Translations under genes and position numbers: made by a program
Part shown: positions 32,499 through 43,388 of the stretch, piece by piece
Layout of the letters: every line of letters begins with the position of its first letter
How positions within the stretch are numbered: the first letter of the stretch is position 1
The notes under the pieces: generated by a model
Database searches by the model: none
Told to the model about the DNA's origin: nothing
The model's input: the letters and a program-made list of their open reading frames with translations, nothing else
Assembly: GCF_040954645.1 (NCBI RefSeq)
Contig: NC_092807.1
Coordinates: forward strand, 26,081,309-26,145,308
Reading direction: 5' to 3'
Length of the DNA stretch: 64,000 nt
Source of the DNA: Diabrotica undecimpunctata
Lineage: Eukaryota; Arthropoda; Insecta; Coleoptera; Chrysomelidae

Positions 32499-33245
32499 TT
32501 AATCATCATTATCATGCAACCTCTTCTGTCCACTGCTGGACATAGGTCTCTCCCATTTTTCGCCACTCTTCACGGTTCTGTGCTTCTTGTTGCCATTTCT
32601 TGGATATTCGTCTAATGTCGTCCATCCAGCGTTTTGGTGGTCGTCCTCTGCTGCGTTTGTCTTCTCGTGGGCGCCAGTCATTTAGTTTTCTGGTCCATCT
32701 TGTGTCTTTCAGTTTCGCTATGTGACCTGCCCTATTCCATTTCAGCTTGGCTATACGTTCGACGACATCACTGATACCTGTTCTTTTCCTTAGGTCTTGA
32801 TTCCTTATTTTGTCTTTTTCTGTCACGCCGAGAATTGATCTTTCCATGCGCCTTTGTGCCACTCGCATTTTTAGTGCTGTTGTTTTTGTGAACGTGAGAG
32901 TTTCTGCTCCATATGTCATAATAGGAAGAACACATTGGTCAAATGTCTTCCGTTTCATAGCTATTGGGATGTTGCTCTTAAAGATGTCTCTTAGTGAACC
33001 ATACGCCGCCCAAGCAAGTGTTATTCGTCGTTGAAATTCGCAGGTCTGGTTGTCCTTGCCTATTCTGATTTCATGACCAAGATATATGTACTTTTCTGTC
33101 TATTCAACCACTTGATTTTGGATGGTTAGGTTTACGCTGGGAACTAAATTTGTCATAAATTTGGTCTTACTGATGTTCATTTTTAGACCTATTGTTGAAG
33201 ATACGTTTTCTAATTCTTGTACCATTTGTTGTGCAGATGTATTGT
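32499..33245 (-). mobile_element. RTE-type LINE 3' end (family C)
   Basis: The open piece 32512-32958 (148 residues) is the C-terminal domain: FDQCVLPIMTYGAETLTFT, RVAQRRMERSILGVT, KLKWNRAGHIAKLKD, SRGRPPKRWMDDIRR, ending VQQWTEEVA. Upstream (to about 33245) a damaged frame shows SKTKFMTNLVPS and YIYLGHEIRIGKDNQ. The tail is (TGA)-like. It is a close relative of 38010-40005, which has the same ending VQQWTLEAG. Truncated at the 5' end. Confidence 0.88.
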
Positions 33246-33403
33246 ATACCAAAAAGTACATTGAAAGTACTAACTAATCGGAAAACCAATCGTAAAATAG
33301 ATATTGTTTTTGGATGTCACGGGTTTTCCCGTGACACGCAATCACCTTATTAACAGTGTAGTAGTGGTCATTAAAAATAAAAAGTGAGTCAATCCATTTA
33401 AGA

Positions 33404-34687
33404 ATGGAATTTCAGGAAATAGATTTTCTAACGTTTCCTAACCCAGCACCTGGAAGTAAGATCTCGTGTATCGCAAAATCTGACAGCTAGCCGTTCCTTC
33501 GTTACAGAGGAAAGGATAAGAAATTGGTTCAAGAAAGTATATGATTATTTTAGTCATAATGGCATTACAGATGTGTTTAAAGATCCAAGCCGAATATATA
33601 TTTAATTGCAACGAGACAGCCTTTTTATGGCTCCACATTACAAACAAGTGTTAGTTAAAAAAGGGTCTAAAACTGTATATAATAGAACTGCTAACGACGA
33701 AACAGAATGTCTGGCCTTATTAGCTTTTTTCCCAATACAAGGCTACCAAAACATTTAGTTCCAACTATGAGAATAGATTGGGGTATCGGATAAATTGAAA
33801 GTGGATGGATGAATACAGAAACGATTTATGAGTATGTCGCAAACTATTATAATAAATGGTGGAACGAAAAGAACATTAAGCGACCTGTCGTGTTATTTTT
33901 GGATGAATATGTTAGCCATGTATCTCTGGAATTGAGCGAATTTTGTCGTGAAAATGGAATTGTTATGGCAGCACTGGTTTCAAATTCCATACATATCATG
34001 CAGCCGCTTGATGTTGCTATATTTTGATCTTTCAAAGCTACATGCCGCGAAATAGTTGATGGTTTCAGAACCTATTTTGAAAATCAATCTCCCATAAATT
34101 CTACTAACTCCTATTTTGTCACTTCTCCAAAATTTCCAACGCCATTTAAAAATGCATTTTATTTTGCAAGTGCCAGAGAAGAGTAGAAACTGAAAAAAAT
34201 TAAAAGGAAGCAAGGAAAAAATAAAAGCTTGAAGAAAAAGAAAAAAAGCACCTAACATCACGAAAAAACATGCAGAAACTGATGGCAAGAGAACAGAAAA
34301 AATTAAAATTTTCAAAAGCTATGAAGTTAAATCTAAACATTAAGAGTGAAGGAAAACTAAGAGGAGAGATAGATAAAGTAAATAAAATAGAAAATGAAAT
34401 TTTAAACAAAAATATTGGTTCTGGGAGAAAAACAGGTAAAAGAACTAGAAAGCCGAAAGCTAACAATTATATTAATTTAAAGGTATGCGACTACGAACTA
34501 GGTGACTACTTATTGTAGTTTACGAGGAGAAACATTTTACAGGAGTAGTAAAACAAATAACAAAAGATAAATTCAAAATCAAAGCTACGGAAAAAATAGG
34601 TTATCATCAAAAAATTATTTGATTATTTGCAGTGCCTCAGTACATTAAGAAAAGAAGTTTTTCTGTACCTGATATAAATAATTTGTA
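33404..34687 (+). pseudogene. pogo/CENP-B-type transposase, broken
   Basis: Coding remains of a DDE transposase of the pogo group: SRVSQNLTASRSFVTEERI with NWFKKVYDYFSHNG (33450 on), FNCNETAFLWL (33602; the first catalytic Asp position is Asn), KKGSKTVYNRTAND, ECLALLAFFPIQGYQN, then an open piece (33809-34027): NTETIYEYVANYYNKWW, VVLFLDEYVSHVSLEL (second Asp present), LVSNSIHIMQPLDVAIF (third Asp). A Lys-rich segment follows (34190-34470), then YEEKHFTGVVKQITKDKFKI to 34687. Stops and frameshifts abound. The last 119 bp are repeated at 35558-35676, where the frame ends cleanly in SFSDINNL-like residues. Confidence 0.82.
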
Positions 34688-35676
34688 CATAAAGTCAACA
34701 CCAGAGGAACAATAAAAACAAAAAGTGTACAAATATTGGCATTTGCAGATGATGTTGATATCATAGCTAGAAGCGAAAGAGAGATGATAGAAGCATTTAA
34801 TGCGATAGAAAGAGCGGCACAAAACAGTGGCCTAAACATTAATGAAACAAAAACCAAATACATGAAGGCGAGTAAATCGACGGGCCAAAGAAACCTACAG
34901 AATCTGACAATAGGAGACTATAACATCGAAAGCGTGAAAAATTTTACATATCTAGTTTCACTAGTTAGCGCAGATAACAATGTCAGTGAAGAAGTTAAGA
35001 GAAGAATACATATCGCTAATAAAACATATAATGGACTAATTAAACATCTAAGATCTAACAACATCACAAGAAAAACCAAATGAAAAATATACAAGACCCT
35101 GATAAAACCGGTCCTTGTATATGAATCAGAGACATGGACACTGTCGAAAAGCGATGAAAACCTATTAGGCACATTTGAACGAAAAATCCTTAGACACATA
35201 TATAAGGGGGTAAAGGAAAATGACATATGACGCAGAAGATATAACTCTTGAACTATACACAGCATACAATGAACCCGAGATCATAACATCCATAAAGATC
35301 GGACGTCTGCGCTGGATGGGCCATGTTGAACGAATGTTGGAGACTGAAACACCAAAACATATTATGAGGCAAACACCAGTAGGAATAAGGTCAAAGGGAA
35401 GACCCAAACTTAGATACATGGAACAAGTGGAACAAGATCTGAAAACACTTAAGATTACCAACTGGAAAAACCAAGCAAGGAACAGAACAGAATGGCGGAA
35501 AATTCTAGAACAAGCCAGGACCCAGAAAGGGTTGTCGAACTACTGATGGTGATAATGAAATTCAAAATCAAAGCTACGGAAAATATAGGTTATCATCAAA
35601 AAATTATTTGTTCAATTGAGCCGCCTCAGTACATTAAAAAAAGGGGTTTTTCTGAATCTGATATAAATAATTTGTA
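34569..35676 (+). repeat. 119-bp direct repeats flanking a LINE tail
   Basis: 34569-34687 and 35558-35676 align without gaps at about 89 percent identity by my count (13 mismatches). Each is the end of the pogo pseudogene (KFKIKATE, IGYHQKII, PQYIKKR, DINNL). They abut the LINE at 34688-35557 exactly, so they behave as a very long target-site duplication. Confidence 0.8.
34688..35557 (+). mobile_element. RTE-type LINE 3' end (family A relative)
   Basis: 5'-truncated LINE starting just before the catalytic motif: VNTRGTIKTKSVQ, ILAFADDVDIIARS (34736 on), GLNINETKTKYMKA, NFTYLVSLVS, a stop in KTK then IYKTLIKPVLVYESETWT, then in another frame GRLRWMGHVERM and SKGRPKLRYMEQVE to 35546. Its tail is TGATGGTGATAATG. 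It is inserted near the end of the pogo pseudogene, and the 119 bp preceding it (34569-34687) recur after it (35558-35676). Confidence 0.88.
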
Positions 35677-35793
35677 GGTCTTTTATAGCTCTTTGCTCTT
35701 ATGCAATAAATAAAAAAAAAAAGAAACTGTTGCTAAGTAACTTATGAAAGTATTTTTGGTTGTTTTTTTTTTATGTTCAAAATGTATTACGTA

Positions 35794-37960
35794 CTAGCGG
35801 ACCCGACAGACTTCGTTTTGTCAAATAGATCTGGAATGTGGCAGTTAATTTCTTTAATTCTTCTAAAGAGAACCGTCACCATATTGATAGGGCGGTGTGT
35901 GAATGTCAGCTCGGGTGATCTTAGTATCTTTGCTTCCACGAACTTTGGCCACCCTTTTGGATCCACTAAAAACTTCAACTGGGATGTCTGCCAGAGGGCT
36001 TCAAACTAAGAGGGGAACTTATAGTTCAAACCTTATTAAAAAATAATCTAAAGGGATAGTGGGAACCTAAAGGTGACAAATATTTATAAAGTGTGTGCTT
36101 CAATAAAAAAACATAGAGATAATTAATTATTTATTATTATTATTATTAACATAGGGTCAATAACCGATGTAGTAAAGAATAATGGAATAAAACGTACATA
36201 TATAAGTATTTTCAGTAATCGCTTTATGGTAAATCAAGTGAATCATAATTATTAACAAAAATCTGTTTTATTTTAATTGTAGTGCTTTATGATATTATAC
36301 AATGTTTTTTGTTTGATTACCTGGTGAATATACAAACAAATCTGATAGTTTTTCAACAGAGGAAAAGGCAACATACAATTGACCATGTGAGAAACATGGG
36401 TTTTCTAGATTAATACCACAAACACCCAATGATTGCCCCTGGGACTTATTTATGGTCATAGCAAAAGCAAACGTACTGAAAACTGTAGTCGTTTAAATTC
36501 AAATAGTACATTAGTTGGAATCATTGGGATGCGTGATATCAAAACATCTTCTCCTTTATACTTTCCTTTCAGTATAGTTGCTTCTATCACATTGTTCAAT
36601 AATTTTTTATCGCTAACCGTGTGCCGTTGCAAACACGCGGTTAGTTGATATTTCTCAAGATTATAACTACCGATCCAACCTTTAATTGAAGATTGTGAGG
36701 TGGCAATCCTGGTAAATTCAGCGAGTTTAAAAATTCAGGCAGATAGTTGACGACATCATCTTGGTTAGTAGCTGAATCAACTGATTTATATATCCCCGAT
36801 TCGCCTGTAATTTGTTCTTAAATTTTGAAATTTAATTCATTTACATCTATGTTTTTTTCCAGCCAATATAGCCCGTTCGCTATACCAATCATGGTTTCTG
36901 TAATTTTGAGCTACATCTGGAAATACCTTTTGAATAACTTCATCTTTTGATCGAGTTAACTGGCAAAAATTTTGAGGAAAATTAAGGCAACCAGTCAAGG
37001 TGTCTATACGAAATTTGCCATTACCAATGTCAATGAGTTGTTTGAAGAATATGTCTCCAGATTGATCATTTTGCAACTCGACACACATATTCTTGCTTAA
37101 TTGTAATACTTTGACTTGTTTCCACAAATTGGAGGACTTTAAACATGCATTGAGTTCATCAACTGGCGTTGATCGTGGAATCACTGGCACTATTTTACGA
37201 AAATCTCCTGCTAATAAAATCATTGCACCACCAAATGGGTTATGATTGCTTTGTAGATCTTGGAAGGTTCTATCTAAAGCCTCCAAAGATTTTTTATGGG
37301 CCATCGTGCATTCATCCCAAACAATCAATTCACATTGCTGCAAAACCTTTGAACCTTTGCCACTGCAGAGTTCTTCGAAATATTGCAGGTTGGAGTTTCA
37401 TTGCTTTGCATGTTTAATGGCAATTTTAGTGCTGAATCGGCTGTTCGACCACCTTCAAGCAAAGTTGCTGCAATTCCCGACGAAGCGAGTGCAAGTGCAA
37501 TTTTATTTTGTGAGCGAATTGTTGCTAATATCAATGAAATCAAAAAAAAGTTTTTCCTGTACCACAAGGTGCATCTAAGAAGTAAATCCCTCCTGTTTTA
37601 TCATTTGTTACTTTCATAAGTGTATCAAATACATACTTCTGTTGTTCGTTCAATAGTGGCAGATTTTTTTGAATTAATTCTTTCAAAGTGTTGAGATCAT
37701 ACAGTTTTTCTCGGTGTAACTCTTGGATGGACGCCCCCAACGCCGTCATTTGAAAGTATTTGTTATATTGTGGGATATTTAACAAAAAGTGTATGGAATC
37801 TGGTCCTATTCCTGAAACCAATGAGTACAATGGCTTTGGTGGTGGATCCAATGGTATCAATTTTACTTTCCCATTTGGGCAACACAATCCATTGGCTTCA
37901 TTTTTGTAATTTAGTGCCTTACAATGAGAGCAAAACCAAGTTCATAGATCCAATAGTAAC
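35794..37960 (-). mobile_element. Helitron fragment, 3' end and helicase
   Basis: On the minus strand the segment ends GGGTCCGCTAG followed by T (35797-35794), the CTAG-T ending of Helitrons. Upstream lies a decayed helicase (36290-37940). The Rep/HUH part is absent, and at about 38010 the sequence changes to a LINE. Insertion between A and T fits the CTAG then T junction. Confidence 0.82.
36290..37940 (-). pseudogene. Helitron PIF1-like helicase, broken
   Basis: Order on the minus strand: a Cys pair segment WFCSHCKALNYKNEANG with CCPNGKVKL (about 37860-37940), FLLNIPQYNKYFQMTALGAS, NEQQKYVFDTLMK, Walker A in YFLDAPCGTGKTF (about 37545), IALALASSGIAATLLEGGRT, Walker B region LIVWDECTMAHKKSLEAL (about 37320), ILLAGDFRKIVPVIPRS, NLPGLPPHNLQLKVGS (about 36690), and the C-terminal SLGVCGINLENPCFSHGQL with FVYSPGNQTKN (36290-36440). 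Motifs I to VI are all represented, but frameshifts (for example near 37550 and 37345) and stops divide it. Confidence 0.88.
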
Positions 37961-38009
37961 ACATTGGTAGTTACTGTAGTCAATTGACAAATCGTAATTG
38001 TCGATCACA

Positions 38010-40005
38010 AAGGCAATAAGAAAAGACATATGAAACTACAATGTAGAAAAAACAAAACAGGCAATAGAGCAAAATAAGAACATGAAAGTTTTGAAGAGGA
38101 GCGTACAAAAAGGAAAAATAGAAATTAACAAACTGAGAAACAGAACTGGAGAAGAAACAACGAACAAAGATGAAATATTAAGAATAGTCAAAGAGTTCTA
38201 CACAGAGTTATATAGATCAAGAAAAAAAGATAACAATACGGAACCTGCAATTACACTAAAAACTGGGGTATTAAACCAAGGATCAGATTTAATGCCCGAT
38301 ATAACAAAATCAGAAATCAAAGAAGCCCTGAAGAAAATAAAAAATAATCGAACCCCGGGTGAAGATGCAATAGTATCAGAAGCACTAAAAATTGGAGGGG
38401 ATGTATTACTTGAAAAAATTAAACAACTTTTCAATATCTGCCTTCACAGCGCCAATATTCCAACAGACTGGAACAACGCTACTATGATTAAAAGTGAAAC
38501 TGGAACAAACTATGAAGTCGAGATATCCAGGAGTGTCTAGTATACCTGTTGAATACAAAGCACGTGGTGTTCGTGTGTATTAAGGTATAAAAAATGCTTA
38601 TTAAAATCTTCTTTAAAATAAAAATTTTAAGCTTTTAATAAGCATTTTTTATACCTTAATACAGACGAACACCACGTGCTTTGAACGCTACTATAATTCT
38701 ATTACACAAAGCAGGAGACAAAGTAAATTTAGAGAATTACAGACCGATTAGCCTCCTCAGCCATATATATAAGTTGTTTACGCTAATACTAGTTAAGAGA
38801 ATGGAAAGAAAATTAGAGACTTATCAACCAAGGGAACAGGCAGGATTCCGAAAAAGTTAACAAATGGCCATCTACAAAGTATAAAAACCCTAATAGAGAA
38901 AGCAGTGGAATACAATAAACCTCTAGTTCTAATATTTATCGATTTTCACAAAGCCTTTGACACAGTTGAGCTAAGCAAAATATTACAGGCGCTTAAAGAA
39001 TGCAGCCTAGATTATATATATACTAAATTATTATACAAAATATACCTGCAGGCAACAACCACTGTCAGATTACATACTAACAGTAATCGCATAAAAATAG
39101 AACGGGGTGTTAGAAAAGGAGACCCAATGTCACCTAAACTTTTTAATACGGTGCTAGAACATGCTTTTAAGAATTTGGATTGGATGACAAAGGGAATAAA
39201 AATAGATGGAGAATATCTAAACAACTTACGTTTCGCCGATGATATACTTATAATAGCTGAAGATCTAGGTATGGCAAGAGAGATGGTACAGGAACTCGTT
39301 GTGGCTACAGAAAATGTAGGTTTAAATATAAATATCTCGAAAACAAAAATCATGACCAATTTGGTACCCAACCAGAACATCAGTATTGGTTGGAAAGAAA
39401 TAGAACTCGTAGATAGATATAAATACCTGGGACATGAAATTATGATTGGCAGGGATAACTAGACTCATGAACTGAAGAGAAGAATCGGCCTTGGGTGGGC
39501 AGCATTTGGAAAACTGAGAGAAACTTTTAAAAGTGAGCTGCTCACATGCCTAAAGAGAAAGGTATTTGATCAGTGCGTCCTCCCAGTCTTGACGTACGGA
39601 GCAGAAACACTTACCTTAACAAAAGCAGCAGTTACCAAACTGAGAGTCACGCAGAGAAGAATGGAGCGGTCCATGTTCGGAATAACTCTGCGAGACAGAA
39701 TAACCAACGAAGACATCAGGAGAAGAACCGGAGTGACTGACATCATCGAGAAGATAGCCAGAGTAAAATGGAGATGGGCGGGACACATAGCCAGAATGAC
39801 AGATGGGCGATGGACAAAGAGGTTATTGGAATGGAGGCGAAGGGAAGACAAGAGAAGCGTCGGTCGACCACCTAAAAGATGGACTGACGATTTAAAAAGA
39901 CTCAATAAAAACTGGATAAGAGCGGCGCAAGATAGACGGGGTTGGAAGCATGAGGAAGAGGCCTATGTTCAGCAGTGGACTCTTGAGGCTGGATGATGAT
40001 GATGA
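38010..40005 (+). mobile_element. RTE-type LINE (family C), split by a foldback element
   Basis: Plus-strand pieces: KQAIEQNKNMKVLKRSVQKG and KSEIKEALKKIKNNRTPGED (38082-38490), IPTDWNNATMI, then beyond the insertion NATIILLHKAGDKVNLENYR (38690 on), EQAGFRKS, the palm IFIDFHKAFDTVELSK, GVRKGDPMSPKLFN, the catalytic RFADDILIIAED (38905-39462), a stop at 39460-39462, THELKRRIGLGW, and the C-terminal YGAETLTLTKA to VQQWTLEAG (39589-39996). The tail is GATGATGATGATG. Closest relative in the window is 32499-33245. A few stops and one frameshift. Confidence 0.9.
38490..38683 (-). mobile_element. 194-bp foldback element (short copy)
   Basis: Flanked by a 15-bp duplication AACGCTACTATRATT (38475-38489 and 38684-38698; one G/A difference), inserted inside LINE family C. 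On the minus strand it begins GCACGTGGTGTTCGTCTG and folds into a hairpin with arms of about 51 bp, ending the right arm with CACCACGTGCTTTG, followed by a 70-base one-sided extension (TATTCAACAGGTATACTAG, then TCCTGGATATCTC, to GTTTCACTTTT). The same ends and extension occur in the 1.39-kb element at 59986-61372. No coding sequence. Family unknown. Confidence 0.8.
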
Positions 40006-40009
40006 ATTC

Positions 40010-40357
40010 TCTCGCTCTCGCTTTGTGCAGCGACAATAAAGCGCAAATTGACTCTTCGACGTTAGGAACACACCTACATTATTTAGACACCGGTATGTGC
40101 TTGTAATTTAATATAAAATTTATTGAATAGGAATAAAGTTTAAATTGACTCTACATTTATTTGGAAAATATTTGTATGGGAAAAAGAAAAGGGCTGTTTT
40201 AGGGTTTTGCCGGAAATTATTCGAATTTTTCTCGCCGTAAAAACCATCCTTAGACTTCAAGGAACATTTTAAAAAAGGAATTGTTAAGATTGGCCCATGT
40301 GTTGTTGGGTTATGCGCTTACCAACACATTTTACGATTCATTTTTATATTATAGATG
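40010..40357. other. No gene seen
   Basis: Spacer between the LINE tail and the Tc1 element; moderately AT-rich, nothing recognisable. Confidence 0.45.
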
Positions 40358-41299
40358 TACAGTGGGTGGCCAAATTATTAGGGACACTGCATATATTTTT
40401 GTATTTTCTACTTAAAATTATTTTTTTGACCAAAAAAATTGGTGTTCATATCTGTATTTTACTTGGTAATTCTTCTGGTATAATTATTAAAATTTTTGAT
40501 AAGCGGCAACACTGGCAGACTGTTTATCTATAAAATAATAATTATTGTTGCATCCAGTGTTGTTCCGTCTACCGATTTTTCGGTAGATCTACCGAATTTG
40601 ATTCCTATCTACCGATCTACCGAACTGTCCCTTGAATCTACCTAATTTTAAAACAAATATCACAATGACTTGAAAATAAATTCGGATAATACAATTTTTT
40701 TTTTTATTTCTGTTACCATCAAAAAACTTTTCAGTGTAACCTAATACTTGGTATTTTTAATACGTTTGTATTAAAATTCATTTGATACTTCCCTATAGTG
40801 TTTAAAAATATATTTGCAAAGATGCAAAGAAAGCGAAATACCCCGAGATTCAAGTTCGTAATTTTATACCTAATAATAACATATTGTATAAACATCATTC
40901 CGTAATCATAATCATTCACACACGTCTTTTCAATTCTCAAAGAATCTCAAGTATCAAGTGATAAATTATTAGCTAAATGACGGTGTGTGTGCTGTCGGTT
41001 TTCTTTGACTGCCGACTTAATCCATTAGCAGATAATGGTTGTTACATCTATTTGAACCAGAACGTTTTAACTTTCTGTAAATATTATGACCTATAACTAT
41101 TTCTCAAAATATTATTAAACCTTATTTGTATCATTATAGCTGATGTGAGCATTTGGTCCCAATAATTTGATTCTTTATTTATTAAACAAAATTCAATGAA
41201 TTATGGTTATTTCTAATAATTAGTTCAGCATAATTATTTAAGGTCTTTAACTTTTGAACCATTAGGTCGCCACCATAATGGGAAACTTTTCTATTTTTA

Positions 41300-41535
41300 G
41301 TTTTATGGAAAAAAGTTATTCTTTCTAAAAAGTTCTGAATGATCTAAAACTTAGAATACAATCATCAGATATTAAATTTTTTTAGTAATATAGGCAGTTT
41401 ATCAAAAAATATGAATTTTATGTTCATATTTTTTGACAAACCTCGTGTATATGGCTCAAAAAATTTAATTGATGATTGATTTTAGGTTTTAGGTCATAAA
41501 AACTAAAAAAAAATTCAATTATGGTGTTCACTTAA
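41300..41535 (+). repeat. Dispersed repeat, copy 1 (pair at 51352)
   Basis: TTTAGTTTTATGGAAAAAAG and the following 200 bases, including GAATACAATCA and a short inverted pair around TTTTTGACAA, match 51352-51562 with many substitutions. It runs up to GGACGCACTGTA beside the (TA)n run. Non-coding, superfamily unknown. Confidence 0.6.
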
Positions 41536-41549
41536 TTGGACGCACTGTA

Positions 41550-41560
41550 TTATAATATAT

Positions 41561-41642
<82 letters not shown>
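41550..41642. repeat. (TA)n microsatellite
   Basis: About 93 bp of alternating TA with phase slips, inside the hAT MITE. Confidence 0.95.
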
Positions 41643-41646
<4 letters not shown>

Positions 41647-41924
41647 ACGTCATTGCATATGATCTACCGAAATCTACCGAATTTTGCCGAAGGCATCTCC
41701 CGATATTGGATAAGCTCCACGGAACATCACTGGTTGCATCTCAGTTGGTCATCGGCTGTCACCGCAGTGAGGTTTAAAAATATTTGCAAATCGTTTTAAA
41801 TTGTTTTTGGTCGGTTTTCGTGTCAGATATATTTAACAGGTAAGTAATATTTGTTATTTTTGCTACATTTAATGACACGAGTTTATTTAAAAAGATTGTT
41901 TAAATTCAAAATTATTTTTTTAGC

Positions 41925-43020
41925 ATGGGCAAAATTGCAGACTTGTCTCCAGGGAAAATTACAGAAATAAAAACATTATTACTGCACTCGAGGCTTTCCC
42001 AGAGAGTTATAGCAACTACTGCAGGTGTTTCAAAGTCTGTAGTTAATCGAATAAAAATAAAAATGAATTCAAACGAGGCATTGGAACCGGGCCGTGTTGG
42101 AAAATGTGGCAGGAAAAGGATTACTACTCCTCGTACTGATCGTAAAATTAGGGATATTTGTCTCCAAAATCGTAAAAAGAGTGTGACACATCTGACTACG
42201 ATGATTAATGATGAAGGAATTAATGTTTCCAGAAGGACAGTACGACGACGACTGGCCGAAGAGAATCTGCTAGGTCTCCGGCCTATGAAAAAACCACGGC
42301 TCACCGAAGCCATGAAGAGAAAGAGACTTCAATGGGCCAAAGAACACCGAAGTATGACTGTTGAAGACTGGAGTCGAGTAAGTATGACTTTTTTTAATGA
42401 ATGAAGTTTGTGAACAGCGAATATTATCATTTTTACAGGTATGTTTCTCCGACGAATCAACATTTCAGATATTGGTGGATAAAAGTGCGTTTGTCCGACA
42501 ACGTCCTGGGGAGCAGTTCCATCCAGATTGCATTGTGGGGAGAGTTAAACATCCATTGAGTGTCATGGTGTGGCCTGTAATCTTGGCAAAGAATATAGGA
42601 CGCTTATACATCGTGGAAGGGACAATGAGACAGGACCAGTATAAGCGAGTACTTGAAACTCCGCTACTGCCCCAGCTCAAAGAATGGTTCCCTGGTGAAA
42701 AAAATTACATTTTTATGCACGATTCTGCACCGTGCCACAAAGCCAGGAGTGTAACTTCATATCTGATCAAAGAAAATATTGCAGTTCTGCCCTGGCCGGG
42801 AAACTCACCTGACATGAACCCTATAGAGAGCATGTGGGAGTTAACCAAACGGGAGATCGCCAAAGATATTATCACCACGAAGCGGCAGTTGATTGAAGCT
42901 CTTATTAGAGAATGGCATCATAACCCTAACTTAAAACACAACGCAGGAGTTTGTATTCAGAGCATGCCCCGACGCGTAGAAGCTGTAATTGCAGCAAAGG
43001 GTGGCATCACTAAATATTAA
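41925..43020 (+). CDS. Tc1-like transposase, intact, one 61-bp intron
   Basis: Exon 1 is 41925-42377 and exon 2 is 42439-43020; the intron 42378-42438 runs GTAAGT to TTTTTACAG and joins DWSR to VCFSDES in frame, giving 344 residues, the usual Tc1 length. N-terminal helix-turn-helix: MGKIADLSPGKITEIKTLLL, SQRVIATTAGVSKSVVNRI; basic GRKRITTPRTDRKIRD. Catalytic DD34E: CFSDESTFQ, IFMHDSAPCH, and SPDMNPIESMW with 34 residues between the second Asp and the Glu by my count. The end is SMPRRVEAVIAAKGGITKY, typical of Tc1. No stops or frameshifts. Without splicing the frame breaks in the intron. Likely functional at the protein level. Confidence 0.93.
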
Positions 43021-43388
43021 AATTAGTCATATTATGTTAAAAAAAATTTTGCGAAAAAAATAAGTGGTTTTACTAACAAAACTTAATATTTTTGTGACCA
43101 TAATTTCTCAATCTCTTATACAAAAAATAAATGCAAGCCTTAAGGCCAACAAATTGCAAAAAAAATCAGTAAAACTAAAAAATTAAGAAATCTTTTACTG
43201 TCCCTAATAATTTGGCCACCCAGTGTACATCGTTTTATTTTATTTAGTTTTTCTCTGCTTTTTTTATGTAAAAAATATATTTTTATGCTTCTGTATTTTG
43301 TATACCTACCGTAAAAATATTAAAATACATATTTACAAAAAATTGCGTGTACAGTTTAAAGCAAAAAAAAAGATAATTCTTTTGATAT

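Larger units (their letters stand above)
40555..41732. mobile_element. Non-autonomous hAT element (MITE)
   Basis: Ends CAGTGTTGTTCCGT and, inverted, CAGTGATGTTCCGT, with a perfect 8-bp duplication GTTGCATC (40547-40554, 41733-41740). Subterminal TCTACCGA motifs cluster at both ends (about six on the left, three on the right, several as inverted pairs). No transposase remains. The interior holds a segment shared with 51352-51562 and a (TA)n run at 41550-41642. It lies in the 5' leader of the Tc1 element and could affect its expression. Confidence 0.88.
40360..43225 (+). mobile_element. Tc1-like element, intact transposase, with MITE insert
   Basis: Ends CAGTGGGTGGCCAAATTATT (40360) and CACTGGGTGGCCAAATTATT (inwards from 43225) with TA on both sides (40358-40359, 43226-43227). 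Total 2,866 bp, of which 1,178 bp is a hAT-type MITE in the leader; the element proper is about 1.7 kb, normal for Tc1. The transposase gene at 41925-43020 is complete after splicing. Confidence 0.95.

Noticed and set aside
33308..33336. Short palindrome TCACGGGTTTTCCCGTGA
   Set aside because: Could be a pogo end or regulatory site, but no matching partner or target duplication was found, so it is not called as a feature.
37383..37619. Plus-strand frames across the Helitron helicase
   Set aside because: Antisense to the minus-strand helicase motifs.
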